Shown in pieces: positions 38,399 through 47,180 of a stretch of 55,611 bases of DNA. The stretch is from Deltaproteobacteria bacterium (GTDB lineage: Bacteria > Desulfobacterota > Syntrophia > Syntrophales > Smithellaceae). Numbering within the stretch: position 1 is the stretch's first letter; each line of letters begins with the position of its first letter. The notes under the pieces are model-generated. The model did not search any database, was not told the origin of the DNA, and was given only the letters and a program-made list of their open reading frames with translations. The position numbers and the translations under genes are program-made. The DNA lies in assembly GCA_012729055.1 (NCBI GenBank), contig JAAYDW010000008.1, positions 1-55,611 on the forward strand, read 5' to 3'.

Positions 38399-38968
38399 TT
38401 ACGGGGTGGCCGCTTTCTTTCCCAGGTCAAACGCTTCTTGCAGGGCTTTTTTGTTGCCGGCGATGTCGCCTTTGGCGGCGGCCGCCGCCTGCACCGCTCC
38501 CAGCCAGGTCAGTTTCGTCATTTCCGCGGTATTTTTGAAGACGGAAACGATGGGATCGCCGGTATGCGGATTCGGATCGCCGCAGACGGTCAGAAGGCCG
38601 ATGCGCTTGCCGCGCATTTTGGGATACACGCTTTTGTGCCAGCGCCAGTCCGCGTCAAAGAATACGCACCAGCGGTCCAGGTACGCCTTCATCTGCGCCG
38701 TCATCGTCCAGAAGTAAACGGGGCAGGCGTGGATCACGGCCTGCGCCTCCAGAATCCGGCCGGCGATGTCCGCCATGTCGTCCTTGATGGCGCAAACACC
38801 CGTCTCGTTGCATTTCTGACAGTCCTTGCAGCCGGCGATGCGCATGCGGTCAAGGACGAATTTTTCGACGTTCGCTCCCGCTTCCTTCGCGCCCGCCAGC
38901 GCCCGATCGAGCAGGAGATCGCTGTTGCCGCCGATTCGCGGACTTCCCAGTATGCCCAGCACCTTCAT
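38399..38968 (-). CDS. Iron-sulfur flavoprotein / FMN reductase family
   Basis: 189 residues from the ATG at 38968 (AAGGAGG upstream). VLGILGSPRIGGNSDLLLDR is the FMN phosphate loop. The compact cysteine motif GCKDCQKCNETGVC (Cx2Cx2Cx5C) binds a [4Fe-4S] cluster as in archaeal iron-sulfur flavoproteins. HACPVYFWTMTAQMKAYLDR is the dimer and flavin region. Probably an electron-transfer or oxygen-detoxifying flavoprotein of anaerobes. Confidence 0.88.
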   Translation of the reverse strand: MKVLGILGSPRIGGNSDLLLDRALAGAKEAGANVEKFVLDRMRIAGCKDCQKCNETGVCAIKDDMADIAGRILEAQAVIHACPVYFWTMTAQMKAYLDRWCVFFDADWRWHKSVYPKMRGKRIGLLTVCGDPNPHTGDPIVSVFKNTAEMTKLTWLGAVQAAAAAKGDIAGNKKALQEAFDLGKKAATP

Positions 38969-39190
38969 AAAAGCCTCCTTGATATTTTCTTTTTTTTCAG
39001 TTGATCCGCGCTCGAGAATATCTCTTTTGCGCCTTTTTGTAAATGGCAGACAAAGCGCCGTCGGCCCGGATAAAAAAATAAAGAAGGAAACGGACAAATG
39101 TGTTAAAAATAAACGGCAAAAAGAATTTCGTATAGAAGCGCCGGAAAGGCGCGAACCGCGTGCGACCCACGACAACAAGGACTGTGCAAA

Positions 39191-40021
39191 ATGCCGAAAC
39201 CTTATTTTCTCTATACGTACAGAGCCGCCTCAGGCGCGCTTGCCAAAAAGCCGGACGGAGCGCCCTTTGCCGTCATTGCGCACCGCGGCGCGTCGGCGGA
39301 CTGTCCCGAAAACACGCTCATCTCTTTCGAAGCGGCAATTGCCGAGGGCGCGGACATGGTGGAGCTCGACGTGCAGCTCACATCGGACGGCGAGGTGGTT
39401 GTTTTTCACGACGAAAAAATTTCCCGCACCACCAACGGCCGGGGGCGCATCGGCGACTACGCGTTTTTACAGCTCAGGAAGCTTGACGCGGGGAGCTGGT
39501 TCAATAAGAAATTCCGGGGCGAAAAGATTCCCCTGCTGGCGGAGGTGCTCGACTTGTGCAAAAACCGGATTGCCGTCAATGTCGAAATCAAAACGGAGGC
39601 GGTGACGGATGCCGCAAGCGGCGGGATCGAGGAAAAGACGCTTACGATCGTCGATCGGGCCGGCATGCGGGAGCATGTCGTTTTTTCCAGCTTCGACCCG
39701 CGCGCCGTTTTGCACGTCAAGAAAATCGACGCCGCACGGTCCGTCGCGGTGCTGTTCGAGAAGAAATATTACGGAAACGCTGCGCCCTCGCGGGTGGTGG
39801 AACAGCTCGGCGCGGACGCCTTCAACTGCTCCTGGCGGGAGCTTGACGCCGGATGGCTTCTCGATTTGAAGCAGGGCGGCATTCCGGTCCACGTTTATAC
39901 GGTCAACACTCCCGGCCGGATGAAGCGTCTCGTCGGGATGGGCGTTGACGGGATATTCACCAATCGCCCCGCCGTGCTGAAGAAAGTGCTGGAAGATTCA
40001 TGGAGCAAAATGAAGCCTTAA
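39191..40021 (+). CDS. Glycerophosphodiester phosphodiesterase (GDPD)
   Basis: 276 residues. The GDPD signature is clear: IAHRGASADCPENTLISFEA, ADMVELDVQLTSDGEVVVFHD (Glu and Asp metal ligands, catalytic His pair), NVEIKTEA. No signal peptide, so cytosolic (UgpQ-like). It releases glycerol-3-phosphate from phospholipid head groups. Its 3' end overlaps uvrC by 22 bases. Confidence 0.94.
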   Translation: MPKPYFLYTYRAASGALAKKPDGAPFAVIAHRGASADCPENTLISFEAAIAEGADMVELDVQLTSDGEVVVFHDEKISRTTNGRGRIGDYAFLQLRKLDAGSWFNKKFRGEKIPLLAEVLDLCKNRIAVNVEIKTEAVTDAASGGIEEKTLTIVDRAGMREHVVFSSFDPRAVLHVKKIDAARSVAVLFEKKYYGNAAPSRVVEQLGADAFNCSWRELDAGWLLDLKQGGIPVHVYTVNTPGRMKRLVGMGVDGIFTNRPAVLKKVLEDSWSKMKP

Positions 40022-41841
40022 AGGAAAAGATGGCGGGCGCCCCCCGGAGCCCCGGCGTTTACCTGATGTCCGACGCGCAGGGCAAGGTCATTTACGTCGG
40101 CAAGGCCAACGACCTCAAAAGCCGGATCGCCTCCTACTTTACCGGCCGCGACACGCGGCCGATGGCGCCGTTTCTGATGGCGCGGGTGAACGATATTGCG
40201 TTCATCACCACCGCCACGGAAAAAGAAGCGCTGATTCTGGAAAACAATCTCATCAAGCAGCACCGGCCGCGCTACAACGTCATCCTGCGCGACGACAAGA
40301 CCTATTACCATCTGTCGCTCAATCCGGCGGATCCTTATCCGCGCCTCCAGCTTGTGCGCCGCAGAACGAACAACGCCGCTTTGTATTTCGGGCCTTATCC
40401 GTCGGGGCTCGCGGCCAGGGAGACGCTGCGGTTCGCGCAGCAGATCTTTCCGCTGCGCACGTGCCGCGACCGGGATTTCCGCCTGCGCGCGCGGCCCTGT
40501 CTGGAATATCAGATCGGACGGTGTTTTGCGCCCTGCACGGGACTGATCGACGAGGCCGCCTACCGCAAGCTGGTGGAAAACGTCGTCTCCTTTCTGCAGG
40601 GCCGCCGCCGCGAATTGGTCGCCGATCTGAAAAAACAGATGGAGCAGGCGGCCGAGAATTTGAATTTCGAAGAAGCGGCGCGCCTGCGCGACCGCATCGG
40701 GGCGCTGACGCACGCGCTGGAAAAGCAAAACGTGGACTGGGGCGGCACGGAGGATATCGATGTTCTGGGCGTTTACCGGGAGCATGACGTCTATCAGCTC
40801 TGCCTGCTGTTCGTGCGCGGCGGAAAGCTCATCGGCAGCAAGTCTTTCACGCCGCTCAAAACCAGAGAGGACGAGGGCGAAACGGTTTCCTCCGCGATCC
40901 GGCAGTATTACGACGCTTCCAACGCGATAGGCGAGATTCTTCTGCCCTGCCGTCTGCCGGATGAAGCGGTGATCGCCGAATGGCTGGCCGATCTGTGCGG
41001 CAGGAAGACGCAGCTCACGGTTCCGCAGCGCGGACCGAAAAAAGCCCTGCTGGACATGGCCGCCGCCAATGCCCGCGAGCTCTTGGCCGCGTCCCGGAAA
41101 AAGGAGGATGAAAAAGAAGCGGCGCTTGCGGTCCTCCAGGAGAAGCTGGCGCTTTCGCGCCTGCCGCGGCGGATCGAATGCTTCGATATTTCCAATCTGG
41201 GAGGCAAGAACGCCGTCGGGTCGCTCGCGGCCGCGCAGGACGGCGAACCGGACAAGTCGCGTTACCGCCGCTACCGGATCCGTACGGCCGACGAGCCGGA
41301 CGACTACGGCATGATGCGCGAAGTGTTGACCCGCCGCCTGACCGGTTCCGATCCGCCTCCCGATCTGATCGTAGTGGACGGCGGCAAAGGGCAGCTCAGC
41401 GTGGCGCTTTCCGTTTTGAAGGAACTGGGAATAAAGCTGGATGTCGTCGGACTGGCCAAGGAAGAGAGGTCATTTATGGCGCTGAAAAGAAAGTTGCAGG
41501 GGAAACCGGACCGCAGCGAGGACCGCGTCTATCTGCCGCAGCGCAAGGACGCCGTGTATCTTTCGTCGGCGCCGGCCGCTCTGTCGATTCTGCAGCGGGT
41601 GCGCGACGAGGCGCATCGCTTTGCCGTGACGTACCATCGCAAGCTGCGGCAGAAGGCGGATTTCACATCGCGGCTCGACGACATTTCCGATATCGGCCCC
41701 GCGCGCAGAAAGGCGCTGCTTCGTCATTTCGGTTCTCTGCGCCGGGTGCAGGAAGCGTCCGCGGACGATTTGCAAAAGGCGCCGGGAATTGGTAAGGAAC
41801 TGGCCGAAAAAATTTATCAGGCGTTGCGAGTGAAGCAGTAA
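40000..41841 (+). CDS. uvrC: UvrABC system protein C
   Basis: 613 residues, full length. GIY-YIG nuclease at 10-95 (SPGVYLMSDAQGKVIYVGKA), UVR domain about 205-240 (AENLNFEEAARLRDRIGAL), RNase H-like domain with FDISNLGGKNAVGSL and IVVDGGKGQLSVAL, and two C-terminal helix-hairpin-helix motifs (DISDIGPARRKALLRHFG, APGIGKELAEKIY). It makes both incisions in nucleotide excision repair. The start lies inside the GDPD gene. Confidence 0.97.
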   Translation: MEQNEALKEKMAGAPRSPGVYLMSDAQGKVIYVGKANDLKSRIASYFTGRDTRPMAPFLMARVNDIAFITTATEKEALILENNLIKQHRPRYNVILRDDKTYYHLSLNPADPYPRLQLVRRRTNNAALYFGPYPSGLAARETLRFAQQIFPLRTCRDRDFRLRARPCLEYQIGRCFAPCTGLIDEAAYRKLVENVVSFLQGRRRELVADLKKQMEQAAENLNFEEAARLRDRIGALTHALEKQNVDWGGTEDIDVLGVYREHDVYQLCLLFVRGGKLIGSKSFTPLKTREDEGETVSSAIRQYYDASNAIGEILLPCRLPDEAVIAEWLADLCGRKTQLTVPQRGPKKALLDMAAANARELLAASRKKEDEKEAALAVLQEKLALSRLPRRIECFDISNLGGKNAVGSLAAAQDGEPDKSRYRRYRIRTADEPDDYGMMREVLTRRLTGSDPPPDLIVVDGGKGQLSVALSVLKELGIKLDVVGLAKEERSFMALKRKLQGKPDRSEDRVYLPQRKDAVYLSSAPAALSILQRVRDEAHRFAVTYHRKLRQKADFTSRLDDISDIGPARRKALLRHFGSLRRVQEASADDLQKAPGIGKELAEKIYQALRVKQ

Positions 41842-41900
41842 AGCGTCGGTACGACCGCGAAGTGGCGCGACCATGCCCTGCAACGACGGGTGTATTGCAG

Positions 41901-42455
41901 ATGGACTTGATTACCGTTATTCTTCTGGCGGTCGGCCTGGGCATCGACGCGTTTTCCGTGGCGATCGGGATCGGCGCGGCCAACAGCAAAAAATCCTGGG
42001 CGCCGGTTTTGCGTCTGTCTCTGGCTTTCGGTCTCTTTCAGTTTTTCATGCCGCTCGCAGGCTGGCTGGCCGGTTCGACCGTCGTGGATTTGATCGAGCG
42101 GTTCGACCACTGGATCGCTTTCGGCCTGCTTGTGATTATCGGCCTGAAAATGATCCGGGAGGGTTTTGAAAAAGAAAGCGATGGAGAAAAGACGGATAAA
42201 ACCCGGGGCTGGCCGCTGCTCTTGCTGTCCATTGCCACGAGCATCGACGCGCTGGCCGTGGGCTTCAGCTTTTCGCTGCTGAAAGAGCCGATTCTTTTTC
42301 CGGCGCTCATCATCGGATTGGTCTGTTTTGTAATGACGGCGGTCGGCATGATATTCGGCAAGGCGCTGGCGCGGATCTTCGGCAGAAAGGTGGAGATTCT
42401 GGGCGGCCTGGTGCTGATTGCCATCGGCGTGAGGATCCTCGTCGAGCATCTGTAA
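41901..42455 (+). CDS. mntP: Manganese efflux pump MntP
   Basis: 184 residues from the ATG at 41901; the ribosome site is weak. Six membrane helices in two related halves, with GLGIDAFSVAIGIG and TSIDALAVGFSFSL holding the conserved Asp residues, and GLKMIREGFE. It exports Mn2+. Upstream codons from 41862 are not needed for the fold. No mntP riboswitch was recognised. Confidence 0.92.
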   Translation: MDLITVILLAVGLGIDAFSVAIGIGAANSKKSWAPVLRLSLAFGLFQFFMPLAGWLAGSTVVDLIERFDHWIAFGLLVIIGLKMIREGFEKESDGEKTDKTRGWPLLLLSIATSIDALAVGFSFSLLKEPILFPALIIGLVCFVMTAVGMIFGKALARIFGRKVEILGGLVLIAIGVRILVEHL

Positions 42456-42487
42456 AAGAGGACCACCCCCGGTTGTGTACCCCCAAA

Positions 42488-42690
42488 TGTAGGGCGGACC
42501 GTGAGGTCCGCCATTGGCGGGTCTAAAGACCCGCCGTACGAGAAACGGGGCGATAAAACAAAAGTGTTGGTTGTGTAGGGCGAACCTTCAGGTTCGCCAT
42601 TGGCGGGTCTAAAGACCCGCCCTACGAGAAGCGGGGCGATAAAACAAAAGTGCTGGTTGTGTAGGGCGGACCTTCAGGTTCGCCTGCTGC
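42488..42690 (+). repeat. 86-bp tandem repeat, about 2.4 copies, built of palindromes
   Basis: Units begin at 42488, 42574 and 42660, spaced exactly 86 bases; the third is partial. Each holds the stem GGCGGACC..GGTCCGCC (or GCGAACC..GGTTCGC) and the stem GGCGGGTCT..AGACCCGCC, then GAGAAGCGGGGCGATAAAAC. It is the family of 30809-30950. It occupies the gap between mntP and ogt. Confidence 0.9.
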
Positions 42691-42716
42691 GGGGGACAAA
42701 CGGAAAGCGAGGTTTT

Positions 42717-43259
42717 ATGTTTTACCAAATCATTAAAGTCGGAAAAGAGGAAATCGGTCTGGTCTGGAGCGATCAAAGCGGCAAGCCGCAGGTGGAATTC
42801 ATCTACCTGCCCGGCCGGGAGAAAATGATCGACCGGATTGTCCGGGACTTTCCGTTCGTCGGGAAAACGCCGCGCCGCGCTGCCGGTTTGGACCGTCTGA
42901 TCGCCGATCTGTATGAGGGCAAGAAAGCGCCCACCGCGTTTTCTGCGCTCAATCGCGCAAGGCTTGCGGGATTTTCGGCCGAAGTGCTGTGGCAGACCTG
43001 CCGGATTCCGCGGGGGAAGGCCGCCACGTATTCGGGCTTGGCGAAACGTGCCGGCCATCCGGGGGCGGCCCGGGCGGTGGGAACGGTGATGGCGAACAAC
43101 CCGTTTCCGATTATCGTTCCCTGCCACCGCGTCGTCCGCGCCGACGGATCCATCGGCCGGTTCGGCGGCGGCAGCGCCATGAAAAAAGAACTCCTCGAAA
43201 AAGAGGGGGTCTTATTCGACGCCCGCGGCCGCGTGCGGCGCGACTGCATCATTTGTTGA
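42717..43259 (+). CDS. ogt: Methylated-DNA--protein-cysteine methyltransferase
   Basis: 180 residues from the ATG at 42717; an open frame back to 42600 is repeat DNA. The C-terminal domain has RIPRGKAATYSGLAKRAGHP and the acceptor motif IIVPCHRVVRADGSIGRFGG. It removes alkyl groups from O6-alkylguanine, suicidally, at that cysteine. Possibly expressed from sequence within or before the tandem repeat, as no other promoter was seen. Confidence 0.94.
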   Translation: MFYQIIKVGKEEIGLVWSDQSGKPQVEFIYLPGREKMIDRIVRDFPFVGKTPRRAAGLDRLIADLYEGKKAPTAFSALNRARLAGFSAEVLWQTCRIPRGKAATYSGLAKRAGHPGAARAVGTVMANNPFPIIVPCHRVVRADGSIGRFGGGSAMKKELLEKEGVLFDARGRVRRDCIIC

Positions 43260-43322
43260 CCGGCAGCGTATTTTTCAAAGCGAAACGAGCGCCGGACGCG
43301 TTTTTGGTGTGCATCATAGCCA

Positions 43323-43351
43323 TTGATTTTATGGTTTTCAATCACTATACT
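43323..43351 (+). promoter_or_regulatory. Sigma70 promoter of the DUF3300 gene
   Basis: TTGATT (43323-43328), 17 bases, TATACT (43346-43351). The leader of about 70 bases holds a hairpin at 43382-43405 (GCGGGAGAAA pairing with TTTCCCCGC) directly before the AAGGAGG ribosome site. Confidence 0.7.
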
Positions 43352-43427
43352 GATTGCCAAGAAAAAGCGTGAACCGACTGAGCGGGAGAAAATGTCTTTC
43401 CCCGCCAACCTGTAAGGAGGTTTAACC

Positions 43428-44861
43428 GTGCCGATGAAAACCATCAAAAAGATGATCGTTATGATCATGCTGATAGCCGCGCTGTTTCCCGTGGGCGTCC
43501 GGGCCCAGGATTACAAGGACTCCTATTCTCAACAAACCTTCAGCCAGGAAGAGCTGGCGCAGATGCTTGCGCCGATCGCGCTTTATCCCGACGCGCTGCT
43601 TACCCAGATTCTGATGGCCGCCACCTATCCGTTTGAGATTGCCGAAGCCGAACGGTGGATAACGCGCAATCCCTATCTGAAAGGCGATGCCCTCGACGAG
43701 GCGCTTTCGGCGAAGGACTGGGACGTGAGCGTGCTGGCGTTGTGCCACTATCCGAAAGTGCTGACCATGCTGAGCGAAAACCTGAGCTGGACGGCAAGCG
43801 TGGGCGATGCGTTTGCCAACCAGGAAGAGGACGTCATGGACACGATTCAGGAGCTGCGCGCCCGGGCGCGCGCCGCCGGCAATCTGGCGTCATCTCCCGA
43901 ACAGCAAGTGATTGTCGAGGACCGGTACATCCGGATCGAGCCGGCGGCGCCCGAGTATATCTACATTCCGGCGTATGATCCCTATTACGTTTACGGAACC
44001 TGGTGGCTCCCCCTGTTTCCGCCCGTGTCGATCATTCTGCCGGGTCTGGTGGTGTCGGGACCGGGCCTCTTTTTCTCGCCCCGATTTTACGTGGGATTCG
44101 GCGTTTTCGGCTGGTCGAGTTTCAACTGGATCGACCGCCAGGTGATCATCGTGGATATTGACAGGACTCGGCGCTATTACCGCTGGCATCACCGCCACCG
44201 CGACTGGGACCGCCGCCCCTGGCGGCCGGACCGCGACCGGCGGGATATCCGCAAGAAACGCGGCGATGAGATTCCCCGTTTCCGGCCGCCGGCCAAACCC
44301 GTGGCGCCCGGCCAGCGTTGGGGCCGCCCGCCCGGCGATCGGCGTCCTTACGATCCCGGGGACAGACAACCCCGTCCCGGCGACCGGGACAGAAAGCCCG
44401 ATCCGCGCAAACCCGGCGTCATCGACCGGGATAAACGCGATCCGGGCCCGCGTCCGGGCGACATTGGCCGCAAGCCGGTCGTGAAGACGCCGCCCGTTCC
44501 CGGTCAGGATCAGACGCCCATCGGGCCGCGGCCCCGCGATATCGGCCGCAAGCCCGAGGCGAAAACGCCCCCGGGTTACAATCGGGATATTGAACGGCCG
44601 CCGCAGCCGGGAATCGGTCCGCGCAGCCAGCCGGGAATCCGCGACCGCGGCCGGATCGAGGGCGGCAATCCGCAATATCGCGGACCCGTCATTCCGCAGC
44701 AGACTCCCGGAACGATCCGCAGCCGTGATGTGCAGGCGCCTCCGCGGGTGATGCCGAGGGAAGCAGGAAATGGCGCTCCGCCGCGCATGATGGATCGGGG
44801 CGCCGCGCCCGGCCGCGGCCCCGGCCCTGGCTCCGGTCCCGGCGAAGGCCGGAGGCCCTGA
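43428..44861 (+). CDS. DUF3300 exported protein with Pro/Arg/Asp-rich repeat tail
   Basis: 477 residues from a GTG at 43428, with AAGGAGG 8 bases before it. A signal peptide (MIVMIMLIAALFPVGVRA) leads to the DUF3300 core: SQEELAQMLAPIALYPDALL, ITQILMA-type TQILMAATYPFEIAEAERW, and IRIEPAAPEYIYIPAYDPYY. From about residue 255 the protein is disordered and built of repeats such as RPGDIGRKP and GDRDRKPDPRKP. Secreted or envelope protein of unknown function; the tail may bind polyanions or the cell wall. Confidence 0.87.
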   Translation: MPMKTIKKMIVMIMLIAALFPVGVRAQDYKDSYSQQTFSQEELAQMLAPIALYPDALLTQILMAATYPFEIAEAERWITRNPYLKGDALDEALSAKDWDVSVLALCHYPKVLTMLSENLSWTASVGDAFANQEEDVMDTIQELRARARAAGNLASSPEQQVIVEDRYIRIEPAAPEYIYIPAYDPYYVYGTWWLPLFPPVSIILPGLVVSGPGLFFSPRFYVGFGVFGWSSFNWIDRQVIIVDIDRTRRYYRWHHRHRDWDRRPWRPDRDRRDIRKKRGDEIPRFRPPAKPVAPGQRWGRPPGDRRPYDPGDRQPRPGDRDRKPDPRKPGVIDRDKRDPGPRPGDIGRKPVVKTPPVPGQDQTPIGPRPRDIGRKPEAKTPPGYNRDIERPPQPGIGPRSQPGIRDRGRIEGGNPQYRGPVIPQQTPGTIRSRDVQAPPRVMPREAGNGAPPRMMDRGAAPGRGPGPGSGPGEGRRP

Positions 44862-44893
44862 AAAAAAAATAACTGCAAGGATGCTGCGCTTCG

Positions 44894-47152
44894 ATGACTT
44901 CGGGAAATTGCCTGACTGCTGCTGAAGTGAAAACAAAAGGATTCCTGCTGCTCCTGGCCTTCATTTTACTGGCCGGGACGGTTCCGTCCGTCGCGTGGGC
45001 CGACGTTTCCGCTCCTCTGGCCCGCCCGCGCATCGGTCTCGTGCTGAGCGGCGGCGGCGCGCGGGGCATGGCGCACGTGGGCGTCCTCCAGATTCTCGAA
45101 GAGCTGAAAATCCCGATTGACTGCATTGCCGGCACCAGCATGGGCGCGATCGTGGGCGGACTTTACGCGGCGGGAATGTCGCCTGCGGAAATGGAAAAGC
45201 TCGTCACCAGCATGGAATGGAACCAGGCGTTCCGCGACCGGCCGCCGCCCAGCGAGCTGGCCTTCCGACGCAAGCGGGACGCAGCCGACTATCTGATCAA
45301 CTTCGACCTGGGTTACAAGGACGGCGGATTCACCATTCCCAAAGGCCTGCTGCAGGGGCAGAATCTGAATCTGATCCTGAAATCGCTTTTGCTGCACACG
45401 GAAGACACCACCGATTTCGACAAGCTCAACATTCCCTTCCGGGCCGTCGCCACGGACATTGAAACCGGCGAGGCCGTCATTCTGGAAAAAGGAGAGCTGG
45501 TCCGGGCGCTCCGCGCCAGCATGTCGATTCCCGCCCTTTTCGCCCCGGTCGAAATCGACGGCCGCCTGCTCGTAGACGGCGGCGTCGCCAACAACCTGCC
45601 CATTGATATCGCGCGGCAGATGGGCGCGGATGTCGTCATCGTTGTCGATATCAGCACGGGGCTGAGCAATCGCGCTCAACTGACCACCTCGGTGGAAATC
45701 ACCGCCCAGTTGACCACCATCATGGTTCAGCGCAACACCGCCGAGCAGATTCGCTCGATGCACGCCCGGGATATTCTGCTTCGTCCGAATCTGGACGGCA
45801 TCGCCAGCGGCGATTTTTTCAAGGCCGCGGAAGCGGTTGCCGCCGGACGGAAAAAAGCGGAGGCGATGAAACCGGACCTTGTCCGGCTGTCCGCTGACCA
45901 AAACGTATTTCTGGCGTATTTGAAGAAACAGAGGCGTAAGGAGCAGGAGCCGCCGATCATCGAAGCCGTGGAAGTCGCCAACAAAACGTCCCTGCCCACC
46001 GGCCTGATTGAGGCGCAACTGGACATAAAGCCGGGCGGAAAGCTCAATCTTGCCGAACTCAAAAAAAACATCGACCGGATTTACGGCATCGACACGTTTG
46101 AAAGCGTGGACTTCTACCTCAAGAGAAAAGACAAGGGATCGGCCATCGTCATCGAGCCGCTGGAAAAATCGTGGGGGCCGAATTATTTCCGCTTCGGCCT
46201 GGGGCTCGAAGACAACTTCAAGGGGACGAGCAGCTACGCGCTCACCGCGCAGTTCACCAAAACGGCCATCAACAGCCGGGCGGGCGAATGGCGCACGGAA
46301 GTGCGGATCGGCGAAAACCCGCACATCTATACGGAATTCTACCAGCCCATCGATTACGCGCTCAGTTATTTTGTTTCAGCCAACGCGGGCTACCGGCTCA
46401 GGAACATCAACGCGTTTAACGAAGACGGCGACATCACCACCCAGTACCGCGCCCAGTCCGGTTTCATCGGACTCGAGATCGGCAAGCAGTTCGGCAACTG
46501 GGGCGAGATCCGCGCTGGGCTGCGCCGCGAGTACGGCGTCGTCAAGGTGCTGGTCGGCAACCACACCGGCGACGACGATCCCTACAACCGGGGAAGCGTT
46601 TTTCTTTCCGCGGCTTACAGCACGCTGGACAACTACGTTTTTCCCCTCTCCGGGACCGATGCGTACATCACCTGGAATTACAACCTCAAGGCGCTGGGAT
46701 CGGACATCGAGGTGCAGGCCCTGGGCCTCAAATGGATGAAGGCGTTTACCTGGCACAAATTCACCTTCATGCCGTCCATCGACATCCACACCACGCTCGA
46801 CAACGACGACATGGCGGTGCAGGACACGTTTCCGCTGGGCGGATTCCTGAACCTGTCGGGATACTCGGTGGACGAAATCTACGGCCGCCACACGGGGCTC
46901 GCACGCCTGCTCGTCTACCGGGAGATCGGTTCGGCCGGCATGGGCGCGCTCACGATGCCGCTGTACATCGGCCTGTCCGCGGAAACGGGAAATGTCTGGA
47001 ACAAGCGGGCGGACATCAACATGGAATCGCTCATTCTGGCCGGCAGCGTCTTCATCGGCACCAAATCCTACCTGGGACCGATCTATCTGGCTTACGGCCA
47101 GGCCCAGCGCGGCCATTCTTCCATCTATCTCTACCTGGGCCAGCGGTTTTAA
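44894..47152 (+). CDS. Patatin-like phospholipase with POTRA and outer-membrane barrel (PlpD-like)
   Basis: 752 residues from the ATG at 44894; a GTG at 44927 would give a tidier signal peptide (KTKGFLLLLAFILLAGTVP). The patatin domain has GLVLSGGGARGMAHVGVL, nucleophile Ser82 in GTSMG, and the dyad Asp in VDGGVANNL. A POTRA-like segment (about 350-420) precedes a beta-barrel of the surface-antigen type that ends in a terminal Phe (YLYLGQRF). The layout is that of type Vd autotransporters, so the lipase is probably shown at or released from the surface. Confidence 0.9.
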   Translation: MTSGNCLTAAEVKTKGFLLLLAFILLAGTVPSVAWADVSAPLARPRIGLVLSGGGARGMAHVGVLQILEELKIPIDCIAGTSMGAIVGGLYAAGMSPAEMEKLVTSMEWNQAFRDRPPPSELAFRRKRDAADYLINFDLGYKDGGFTIPKGLLQGQNLNLILKSLLLHTEDTTDFDKLNIPFRAVATDIETGEAVILEKGELVRALRASMSIPALFAPVEIDGRLLVDGGVANNLPIDIARQMGADVVIVVDISTGLSNRAQLTTSVEITAQLTTIMVQRNTAEQIRSMHARDILLRPNLDGIASGDFFKAAEAVAAGRKKAEAMKPDLVRLSADQNVFLAYLKKQRRKEQEPPIIEAVEVANKTSLPTGLIEAQLDIKPGGKLNLAELKKNIDRIYGIDTFESVDFYLKRKDKGSAIVIEPLEKSWGPNYFRFGLGLEDNFKGTSSYALTAQFTKTAINSRAGEWRTEVRIGENPHIYTEFYQPIDYALSYFVSANAGYRLRNINAFNEDGDITTQYRAQSGFIGLEIGKQFGNWGEIRAGLRREYGVVKVLVGNHTGDDDPYNRGSVFLSAAYSTLDNYVFPLSGTDAYITWNYNLKALGSDIEVQALGLKWMKAFTWHKFTFMPSIDIHTTLDNDDMAVQDTFPLGGFLNLSGYSVDEIYGRHTGLARLLVYREIGSAGMGALTMPLYIGLSAETGNVWNKRADINMESLILAGSVFIGTKSYLGPIYLAYGQAQRGHSSIYLYLGQRF

Positions 47153-47180
47153 GAAGCGCGTCCTTGAACGGAAAAAGGCG

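Noticed and set aside
42488-42690. CRISPR array
   Set aside because: The 86-base units are near-identical over their whole length with no variable spacers, and no cas gene is nearby.
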